Shown here: in pieces, positions 1 through 8,321 of the stretch
Numbering within the stretch: position 1 is the stretch's first letter
How the letters are laid out: each line of letters opens with the position of its first letter
Position numbers and translations under genes: made by a program
The notes under the pieces: model-generated
Database searches by the model: none
Seen by the model: the letters and a program-made list of their open reading frames with translations, nothing else
What the model was told of the DNA's origin: nothing
Source: JAVBNW01 sp031551255
GTDB lineage: Bacteria > Bacillota > Clostridia > Christensenellales > UBA1750
Assembly (NCBI GenBank): GCA_031551255.1
Contig: JAVBNW010000048.1
Span: forward strand, 1 to 8,321
Direction of reading: 5' to 3'
DNA: 8,321 bases

Positions 1-1
1 G

Positions 2-751
<750 letters not shown>

Positions 752-767
752 GGCGGCGTAAGTCCGC

Positions 768-816
768 GGCGAAGGGAAAGCCTTCGCCTGTATGCCGGCA
801 ACGAAGGTTCGCCGGC
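768..816 (+). promoter_or_regulatory. Two perfect hairpins in the rpoB-rpoC spacer
   Basis: Two inverted repeats are seen in the 93-base spacer. The first is GGCGAAGG (768-775) with CCTTCGCC (781-788), an 8-bp perfect stem with a 5-base loop. The second is GCCGGC (794-799) with GCCGGC (811-816), a 6-bp stem with an 11-base loop. The loop of the second contains CGAAGG (802-807), a second copy of the left arm of the first, so CCTTCG (781-786) could pair either way. Neither hairpin is followed by a T-run, so they are not intrinsic terminators. A role in mRNA processing, stability or rpoC translation is inference. Confidence 0.5.
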
Positions 817-828
817 GCCGATGCGTCG

Positions 829-835
829 AAAGGGG
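829..835 (+). promoter_or_regulatory. Ribosome binding site that selects the rpoC TTG start
   Basis: The purine run AAAGGGG ends 9 bases before TTG 845, a normal Shine-Dalgarno distance. The in-frame ATG at 821 has only a GAAGG about 13 bases upstream, and this site lies downstream of that ATG. Together with the protein alignment this favours TTG 845 as the real start. Confidence 0.7.
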
Positions 836-844
836 CAGTGTTCA

Positions 845-4357
<3,513 letters not shown>

Positions 4358-4371
4358 AATCTTTGGCAAAT

Positions 4372-4418
4372 GCGGCGGGCGGCATCGGGCGTTATCGCCT
4401 AAAGATGCCGTTCGCCGC
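4372..4418 (+). terminator. Long hairpin after rpoC, possible end of the rpoBC transcript
   Basis: The arms at 4372-4386 and 4404-4418 pair over 15 bp, with two adjacent G.U pairs and no mismatch. Inside lies a further GGCG (4388-4391) / CGCC (4396-4399) stem with a TTAT loop. It starts 14 bases after the rpoC stop codon. What follows is only moderately T-rich (a TTCTTTGTGTT stretch about 15 bases later), so it is not a textbook intrinsic terminator. It may protect the 3' end or act with another factor. Its place just before a strong promoter supports a transcript boundary. Confidence 0.6.
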
Positions 4419-4471
4419 TGTCCCGTGCGCCTTCTTTGTGTTAATCGCTCGAAAAGCCCGCGCCTAAGGGA

Positions 4472-4500
4472 TTGACACGCACACGGCGATGTTGTATTCT
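4472..4500 (+). promoter_or_regulatory. Sigma-A type promoter for the L7Ae-rpsL-rpsG-fusA-tuf unit
   Basis: A perfect -35 box TTGACA (4472-4477) is followed after exactly 17 bases by TATTCT (4495-4500), which matches 4 of 6 positions of TATAAT. The expected transcription start is near 4507, giving a leader of about 84 bases. No other gap in the window shows a comparable promoter, so this one probably drives the downstream translation genes. Confidence 0.8.
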
Positions 4501-4505
4501 ACTAA

Positions 4506-4590
4506 GGCTGCTTTATAGCCAAAGAGCCTCAAAGCCACGCATCCAGGTGGTTTCAAAGTTCATTGGCCGTATTCGGAAGGGGACGGACAC
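4506..4590 (+). promoter_or_regulatory. 5' leader with short repeats and a hairpin
   Basis: The probable mRNA leader holds three AGCC copies spaced exactly 8 bases apart (4517, 4525, 4533), overlapping two CAAAG copies (4520, 4530), with a third CAAAG at 4554. GGCT at 4506-4509 can pair with an AGCC. A 7-bp stem AAGCCAC (4532-4538) / GTGGTTT (4547-4553) with one G.U pair encloses an 8-base loop. The Shine-Dalgarno GGAAGGGG (4575-4582) sits 8 bases before the ATG. A regulatory function is possible but not shown. Confidence 0.4.
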
Positions 4591-4848
4591 ATGCATCCCG
4601 AATTGGCCGATTCGCGTCGGCGCGTAGCGGGCGCACGGCAAGTTGTCAGGGCGGTAGCTTCCGGGCGGCTTTGCGTAGTTTTTATCGCTCACGATGCGGA
4701 CGAGCGCATCCTCCACGAGGTACTAAGCGCCTGCGAGGCGGCGGGCATTTCGGTAGAATTTTTTCCTACGATGGCTCAACTTGGCAAGGCGTGCCGCATC
4801 GAAGTTGAAACCGCCGCGGCAGGGCTGCTTGCACAAGAAAAAGCATGA
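4591..4848 (+). CDS. ybxF: L7Ae-family ribosomal / kink-turn RNA-binding protein, YbxF (RplGB) type
   Basis: A small protein of 85 residues, close to the roughly 82 of Bacillus YbxF. YbxF-type proteins bind kink-turn RNA. The recognition helix reads G14-A-R-Q-V-V-R20, matching the G-x-K-Q-x-x-K pattern of YbxF. The core contains VVFIAHDADERIL (29-41), AGISVEF (51-57) and the late signature LGKACRIEV (64-72), which is nearly the YbxF text. The start at ATG 4591 has GGAAGGGG 8 bases upstream. The gene is first in the unit led by the promoter at 4472-4500, and its place between rpoC and rpsL is the usual one in Bacillota. The N-terminal segment before G14 is basic and not clearly conserved. Assignment to the family is firm; the RNA partner in this organism is not visible from the sequence. 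Confidence 0.92.
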   Translation: MHPELADSRRRVAGARQVVRAVASGRLCVVFIAHDADERILHEVLSACEAAGISVEFFPTMAQLGKACRIEVETAAAGLLAQEKA

Positions 4849-4860
4849 TGTTGGCCATAC

Positions 4861-4883
4861 GATTTCCAAGGGTTGTGGAAATC
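4861..4883 (+). promoter_or_regulatory. Hairpin between the L7Ae-like gene and rpsL
   Basis: GATTTCC (4861-4867) and GGAAATC (4877-4883) form a perfect 7-bp stem with a 9-base loop, 12 bases after the L7Ae-like stop codon. A run of T occurs at about 4898-4903, too far from the stem for a classical terminator. The hairpin ends 23 bases before the rpsL Shine-Dalgarno (AAAGGAGGT, 4907-4915). Confidence 0.45.
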
Positions 4884-4921
4884 TTCGGCGATAGATATTT
4901 TTTGCGAAAGGAGGTGCATCG

Positions 4922-5296
4922 ATGCCCACCATTAACCAGATGATTCGCCATGGACGCGAGAAGGTGACGTATAAGTCAAAATCTCCGGTTTTGAAATCCT
5001 GCCCGCAGAAGCGCGCCGTGTGCATGTCGGTTAAGACGCTCACCCCGAAGAAGCCGAATTCGGCGCTTCGTAAGATCGCAAGGGTGCGTCTGACAGACGG
5101 CACGGAAGGTACCGCGTACATCCCGGGCGTTGGACATAATTTGCAGGAGCACTCCGTGGTATTGATCAGGGGCGGCAGAGTGCGCGATTTGCCGGGTTGC
5201 CGCTATCATATCATCCGCGGTACGTTGGACGCGGCCGGGGTTGCCAAGCGCATGCAGGGCAGATCCCTCTACGGCGCCAAGAGGCCCAAGAAATAG
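4922..5296 (+). CDS. rpsL: 30S ribosomal protein S12
   Basis: S12 sits at the decoding centre of the small ribosomal subunit and helps set accuracy and streptomycin response. The protein has 124 residues, the normal length. It opens with MPTINQ and holds the decoding loop TPKKPNSALRK (41-51), GHNLQEHSVVLIRGGR (71-86) and a basic end YGAKRPKK. Lys43 and Lys44 are intact. Position 88 is Arg (codon CGC, 5183-5185) where the family almost always has Lys. The following residue, Asp89, the site methylthiolated by RimO in E. coli, is kept. Residues 35-40 (MSVKTL), Val70 and Cys93 also depart from the common sequence. The start is fixed by AAAGGAGGT at 4907-4915, 6 bases before ATG. It is the second gene of the unit and ends in TAG. 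Confidence 0.98.
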   Translation: MPTINQMIRHGREKVTYKSKSPVLKSCPQKRAVCMSVKTLTPKKPNSALRKIARVRLTDGTEGTAYIPGVGHNLQEHSVVLIRGGRVRDLPGCRYHIIRGTLDAAGVAKRMQGRSLYGAKRPKK

Positions 5297-5322
5297 TCTG
5301 ATCGCAGAGAGTCGACGTGAGA

Positions 5323-5369
5323 GGCGGCGAAAGCCGCCCCCGCAAGGGCCCGGAACAGCCCTTTGCGGG
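5323..5369 (+). promoter_or_regulatory. Two abutting hairpins in the rpsL-rpsG spacer
   Basis: GGCGGC (5323-5328) and GCCGCC (5333-5338) form a perfect 6-bp stem closed by a GAAA tetraloop of the GNRA class. The next base begins a second hairpin: 5339-5349 pairs with 5358-5369 over 11 bp with one bulged T and an 8-base loop. With no base between them the two stems could stack end to end. The location matches where E. coli S7 represses its operon (the rpsL-rpsG spacer), so an S7 or other protein site is a reasonable inference, not a demonstration. Confidence 0.5.
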
Positions 5370-5371
5370 GT

Positions 5372-5388
5372 GGGTGTGTGCTGCACCC
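5372..5388 (+). promoter_or_regulatory. Third hairpin in the rpsL-rpsG spacer
   Basis: GGGTGT (5372-5377) pairs with GCACCC (5383-5388), including one T.G pair, with a 5-base loop. It begins two bases after the previous hairpin and adds to a nearly continuous structured stretch. No function can be assigned from sequence alone. Confidence 0.35.
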
Positions 5389-5410
5389 TTTGCACTTTAG
5401 GCATTTTGCA

Positions 5411-5440
5411 TCCGGCGGGCATTGCCATGCCGGGGTTTTT
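5411..5440 (+). terminator. Terminator-like hairpin with T-run before rpsG
   Basis: TCCGGC (5411-5416) pairs with GCCGGG (5429-5434), and an inner GGC / GCC stem lies in the loop. Five T (5436-5440) begin one base after the stem. This is the best intrinsic-terminator shape in the window, yet it lies inside an operon 36 bases before the rpsG ATG. It could be a partial terminator that tunes expression after rpsL, an attenuator, or an RNA structure with another role. Confidence 0.45.
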
Positions 5441-5460
5441 ACCGTTGAGAGCTCTTGGAG

Positions 5461-5470
5461 TAAGGAGGGT
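5461..5470 (+). promoter_or_regulatory. Ribosome binding site fixing the rpsG start
   Basis: TAAGGAGGGT is a strong Shine-Dalgarno; its purine run ends 7 bases before ATG 5477. The reading frame is open back to an ATG at 5363, but that upstream part lies in the structured spacer and has no S7 similarity. This site decides for 5477. Confidence 0.85.
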
Positions 5471-5476
5471 TTTATT

Positions 5477-5947
5477 ATGCCCAGACGTGGGTTTATCCCT
5501 AAGCGCGAAGTGCTGACCGATCCCGTATACGGCTCGGTAATCGTCACGAAGCTGATCAATCAGGTCATGCTCGACGGCAAGCGCGGCGTTGCGCAGGGCG
5601 TATGCTATCAGGCGTTTGAAATGGTCGCTTCCCGCACGGGAAAGGACGCCGGCGAAGTTTTCGAGTCGGCGGTCAACAACATCATGCCGGTGCTGGAGGT
5701 CAAGGCTCGCAGAGTCGGCGGCGCCACCTACCAGGTTCCGATCGAAATCCGCCCCGAGCGCAGGCAGACGCTGGCGCTTCGCTGGCTGGTCGAGTTTGCG
5801 CGCAAGCGCGGCGAAAAGACCATGTCCGAGCGGTTGGCGGGCGAGCTGATGGATGCCGCCAACAATTCCGGCAACGCCGTAAAGCGCAAGGAAGACATGC
5901 ACAAGATGGCCGAGGCCAACAAGGCGTTTGCGCATTATCGCTGGTAA
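5477..5947 (+). CDS. rpsG: 30S ribosomal protein S7
   Basis: S7 nucleates folding of the 3' major domain of 16S rRNA and forms part of the small-subunit head near the E site. The protein has 156 residues, exactly the usual bacterial length. Conserved stretches are MPRRGFIPKRE at the start, VNNIMPVLEVKARRVGGATY (67-85, including the RNA-binding hairpin), VPIEIRPERR (87-96), LRWLVEFAR and the end HKMAEANKAFAHYRW. It follows rpsL after a 180-base structured spacer and precedes fusA by 124 bases. In E. coli, S7 is the translational repressor of the str operon. Whether the hairpins upstream play that role here is open. Nothing is missing or truncated. Confidence 0.98.
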   Translation: MPRRGFIPKREVLTDPVYGSVIVTKLINQVMLDGKRGVAQGVCYQAFEMVASRTGKDAGEVFESAVNNIMPVLEVKARRVGGATYQVPIEIRPERRQTLALRWLVEFARKRGEKTMSERLAGELMDAANNSGNAVKRKEDMHKMAEANKAFAHYRW

Positions 5948-6071
5948 GCGCTAACCTTTTCACAATTACCAAAGCTAGAGCATTTTTCACGTCCGCACGC
6001 GGCGAAGCGAACGTTTCCAAGCATAGCGAAGACGAAATTGCTCAAAGTTCAGCCGAAAGGAGGAGCTGACG
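5948..6071 (+). other. rpsG-fusA spacer with a possible long-range stem
   Basis: This 124-base gap has no open reading frame of note and no convincing promoter. GAGCATTT (5978-5985) can pair with AAATTGCTC (6035-6043) over 8 bp with one bulged T, enclosing about 50 bases. Two ACGT copies (5989-5992 and 6011-6014) could form a small inner stem. The end of the gap holds the fusA Shine-Dalgarno AAAGGAGGA (6056-6064). The stem is weak and could be chance. Confidence 0.3.
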
Positions 6072-8147
6072 ATGCCCAGACAGTATTCCCTTAACAACAC
6101 GCGCAACATCGGAATTATGGCCCACATCGACGCGGGCAAGACGACGACCACGGAGCGCATTCTTTACTATACCGGCAAGGTCTACAAAATGGGCGAGACC
6201 CACGAGGGCTCGGCAACCATGGATTGGATGGAGCAGGAGCAGGAGCGCGGCATCACCATTACGTCCGCCGCCACCACCTGCATCTGGCGCGATACGCGCA
6301 TCAACATCATCGACACGCCGGGGCACGTCGACTTCACGGTTGAAGTGGAACGTTCCCTTCGCGTCTTGGACGGGGCGGTGGCGGTCTTCTGCGCCAAGGG
6401 CGGCGTAGAGCCTCAATCCGAAACCGTGTGGCGGCAGGCGACCAAATACGGCGTGCCCCGCATGGCCTATGTCAACAAGATGGATATCATGGGTGCGGAC
6501 TTCTACAACGTCGTGAAAATGATGAAGGACCGGTTAGGCTGCAAGCCTGTGCCGATCCAGCTGCCCATCGGCAGCGAAGCGAATTTCTTGGGCCAGGTGG
6601 ATCTGGTAAGCAGTAAGGCGATCGTCTACCTCGACGATAAGGGCACGCAGAGCCAGGAAACCGAGGTGCCTGCCGACATGGCGGAGCTGGTGGCGAAGTA
6701 CCGCCAGGAGATGATCGAATCCATCGTGGAGATGGATGAAGATCTGATGGCTCGCTATCTGGAGGGCGAGGAGATCCCCGCCGACCTTCTTAAAACGGCG
6801 CTGCGCAAGGCGACGATCGCCGGCGTTCTGGTACCGGTGGTATGTGGAACGAGTTACCGCAACAAGGGCGTGCAGCTTCTGCTGGATGCGGTGGTGGAAT
6901 ATATGCCCTCGCCCCTGGACATCCCGCCGATAGAGGGTACAAAGCCCGATTCCGACGAGGTGATCGTGCGTGAATCCAGGGATGATGCGCCGTTTTCCGC
7001 GCTGGCGTTCAAAATCATGGCCGATCCTTTTGTGGGCAAGCTCGCGTTTTTCAGGGTGTATTCGGGCACACTAAACGCGGGAAGCTATATCTACAACGCC
7101 ACGAAGCAAAAGCGCGAGCGCATGGGGCGTATCCTGCTGATGCACGCGAACCATCGTGAGGAAATCGATGCGGTGTACGCGGGGGATATCGCCGGCGTGG
7201 TGGGCCTTAAGGAAACCACCACCGGAGATACGCTGTGCGAAGAGGCGCATCCGATCCTGCTCGAATCGATGGAGTTTCCCGATCCGGTCATCCAGGTGGC
7301 GATCGAACCTAAGACGAAGGCGGGCCAGGATAAGCTTGCCATGGCGCTGCAGCGCATGTCTGAAGAAGATCCCACGTTCAGAACCTATACCGACACGGAA
7401 ACCGGACAGACGATCATCGCGGGCATGGGCGAATTGCACCTTGAGATTATGGTGGATCGCATCAAGCGCGAGTTTAAGGTAGAAGCTTCGGTCGGCGCGC
7501 CGCAGGTGGCATATCGCGAGGCGATTACCAAAGCTGTCAAGGCCGAGGGGCGCTATGTGCGCCAAAGCGGCGGACGCGGCCAGTACGGGCATTGCGTGGT
7601 GGAGTTCGAGCCGCTCGAGCCCGGCGCCGGTTACGAGTTCGTCAACAAAATCGTCGGCGGCGTAGTGCCCAAGGAGTACGTCTCCCCCATCGACGAGGGC
7701 ATCAGGGAAGCCTCCCGCAACGGCATCCTGGGCGGCTTCGAAGTTATGGATTTTCGCGCGACGCTGGTGGACGGCTCGTATCACGATGTCGACTCCTCCG
7801 AAATGGCCTTTAAGATCGCAGGATCCATGGCCTTTAAAGAGGCGATGCAGAAGGGGAACCCCACGTTGCTCGAGCCTATGATGCGCGTGGAAACCGTCGT
7901 GGGCGAAGACTATATGGGTGATGTCATCGGAGATTTCAACAGCCGCCGGGGCCGCATCGAGGGCATGGATGCCCGCGGGAGCGATCATATCATCCGCGCG
8001 CTGGTTCCGCTTAGCGAGATGTTTGGCTACGCGACGGATCTGAGATCCCGCACGCAAGGACGCGGCACGTTTACGATGCAATTTGAAAATTACGATGTCG
8101 TGCCCAAGGCGATCATGGAAAAGATCACCGGCAAGGGCAAAAGCTAA
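6072..8147 (+). CDS. fusA: Translation elongation factor G
   Basis: EF-G is the cytosolic GTPase that drives translocation of tRNA and mRNA on the ribosome and, with ribosome recycling factor, splits post-termination ribosomes. It has 691 residues, a normal length. The GTPase motifs are complete: G1 AHIDAGKT (17-24), G2 RGITI (59-63), G3 DTPGH (81-85, with catalytic His85) and G4 NKMD (135-138). The G5-type motif reads CGTSYRNKG, with GTS in place of the common GSA. The domain IV tip is present as DGSYHDVDSSEMAFK, with His571 at the tip. The wording CAKGGVEPQSETVWRQATKY resembles clostridial EF-G rather than EF-G paralogues. The start has AAAGGAGGA 7 bases upstream. The gene is followed by tuf after 33 bases, the classical str-operon order, so EF-G and EF-Tu are probably cotranscribed. 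Confidence 0.98.
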   Translation: MPRQYSLNNTRNIGIMAHIDAGKTTTTERILYYTGKVYKMGETHEGSATMDWMEQEQERGITITSAATTCIWRDTRINIIDTPGHVDFTVEVERSLRVLDGAVAVFCAKGGVEPQSETVWRQATKYGVPRMAYVNKMDIMGADFYNVVKMMKDRLGCKPVPIQLPIGSEANFLGQVDLVSSKAIVYLDDKGTQSQETEVPADMAELVAKYRQEMIESIVEMDEDLMARYLEGEEIPADLLKTALRKATIAGVLVPVVCGTSYRNKGVQLLLDAVVEYMPSPLDIPPIEGTKPDSDEVIVRESRDDAPFSALAFKIMADPFVGKLAFFRVYSGTLNAGSYIYNATKQKRERMGRILLMHANHREEIDAVYAGDIAGVVGLKETTTGDTLCEEAHPILLESMEFPDPVIQVAIEPKTKAGQDKLAMALQRMSEEDPTFRTYTDTETGQTIIAGMGELHLEIMVDRIKREFKVEASVGAPQVAYREAITKAVKAEGRYVRQSGGRGQYGHCVVEFEPLEPGAGYEFVNKIVGGVVPKEYVSPIDEGIREASRNGILGGFEVMDFRATLVDGSYHDVDSSEMAFKIAGSMAFKEAMQKGNPTLLEPMMRVETVVGEDYMGDVIGDFNSRRGRIEGMDARGSDHIIRALVPLSEMFGYATDLRSRTQGRGTFTMQFENYDVVPKAIMEKITGKGKS

Positions 8148-8150
8148 CGA

Positions 8151-8160
8151 TTACGCGTAA
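8151..8160. repeat. 10-bp perfect palindrome between fusA and tuf
   Basis: TTACGCGTAA reads the same on both strands and lies three bases after the fusA stop codon, in the 33-base spacer. As RNA it could form only a very small hairpin. It may be a protein site or chance. Confidence 0.35.
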
Positions 8161-8180
8161 CGCGAGGAGGCAAACTCTCA

Positions 8181-8321
8181 ATGGCAAAGGCAAAATTTGA
8201 GCGGACGAAGCCGCACGTAAACATTGGAACGATCGGACACGTGGACCATGGGAAGACGACTTTGACGGCGGCGATCACGATGACGCTGGCGCAGGACGGC
8301 GCGGCGCAGGCGATGAAGTAC
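8181..8321 (+). CDS. tuf: Elongation factor Tu, N-terminal part (gene runs past the window)
   Basis: The first 47 residues of EF-Tu are present. EF-Tu delivers aminoacyl-tRNA to the ribosome as a GTP complex. The sequence begins MAKAKFERTKPHVNIGTIGH and contains the G1 motif GHVDHGKT (19-26), followed by TLTAAIT. The segment ending AAQAMKY corresponds to the clostridial form that precedes DEIDKAPEE. The start at ATG 8181 has GAGGAGG (8164-8170) 10 bases upstream. It follows fusA closely, in the same unit. The rest, including the other GTPase motifs and the tRNA-binding domains, is outside the window. Confidence 0.97.
   Translation, partial: MAKAKFERTKPHVNIGTIGHVDHGKTTLTAAITMTLAQDGAAQAMKY

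Noticed and set aside
4506..4536. Possible kink-turn in the leader of the kink-turn-binding protein gene
   Set aside because: A GGCT/AGCC stem followed by AAAGA resembles one strand of a kink-turn, and self-regulation would be attractive, but I could not find the opposite strand with the required tandem G.A pairs and second stem.
4513..4716. Reverse-strand open frame of 67 codons in the rpoC-L7Ae gap
   Set aside because: It overlaps the promoter-proximal leader and the start of the L7Ae-like gene on the other strand, and shows no recognisable domain.
5363..5476. 38-residue N-terminal extension of S7
   Set aside because: The frame is open, but the extension has no S7 similarity and covers the hairpins; a strong ribosome binding site and the conserved MPRRG start place the gene at 5477.
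5445..5482. TTGAGA and TATTAT as a promoter for rpsG
   Set aside because: The boxes are 22 bases apart, too far for a sigma-A promoter, and the second box overlaps the start codon.
7071..8081. 336-codon reverse-strand open frame under fusA
   Set aside because: Long antisense frames are common opposite GC-rich, codon-biased genes. The forward frame is an unbroken, fully conserved EF-G. The same applies to the frame at 3173-3988 under rpoC.
6072..8147. fusA as a tetracycline-protection or EF-G2 type gene
   Set aside because: Length, str-operon position and the complete set of canonical EF-G motifs fit housekeeping EF-G; nothing points to a ribosomal protection protein.

Overview
The window is a stretch of the conserved RNA polymerase and translation gene cluster of a Bacillota bacterium, most likely a member of Clostridia. 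All genes lie on the + strand in the order rpoB (3' end), rpoC, a small L7Ae-family gene, rpsL, rpsG, fusA and tuf (5' end). Three features point to Bacillota: the L7Ae/YbxF-type gene between rpoC and rpsL, a compact RpoC of about 1170 residues without the large insertions of the proteobacterial protein, and the Clostridia-like wording of RpoC, EF-G and EF-Tu. The DNA is clearly GC-rich by eye, so this is not a low-GC Clostridium. The sequence does not fix the genus.

Layout: rpoB ends at 751 with a very acidic tail. A 93-base spacer with two perfect hairpins follows, then rpoC, which probably starts at TTG 845 and ends at 4357. The 233-base gap 4358-4590 holds a long hairpin, a near-consensus sigma-A promoter (4472-4500) and a short leader, so it is the likely boundary between the rpoBC unit and the str-type unit. 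That unit reads L7Ae-like gene (4591-4848), rpsL (4922-5296), rpsG (5477-5947), fusA (6072-8147) and tuf (8181 to the window edge). The rpsL-rpsG spacer (180 bases) is unusually structured, with four consecutive hairpins, the last followed by five T.

The genes work together in expression of the genome. RpoB and RpoC form the polymerase active centre, S12 and S7 are small-subunit proteins of the decoding and head regions, and EF-G and EF-Tu are the elongation GTPases. The L7Ae-like protein probably binds kink-turn RNA.

I found no mobile element, CRISPR array, tRNA or rRNA, and no sign of an unknown multi-gene system. The points most worth a second look are a natural arginine at S12 position 88 (a known streptomycin-resistance position), the structured rpsL-rpsG spacer, the structured rpoB-rpoC spacer with a TTG start, and the extended acidic RpoB tail.
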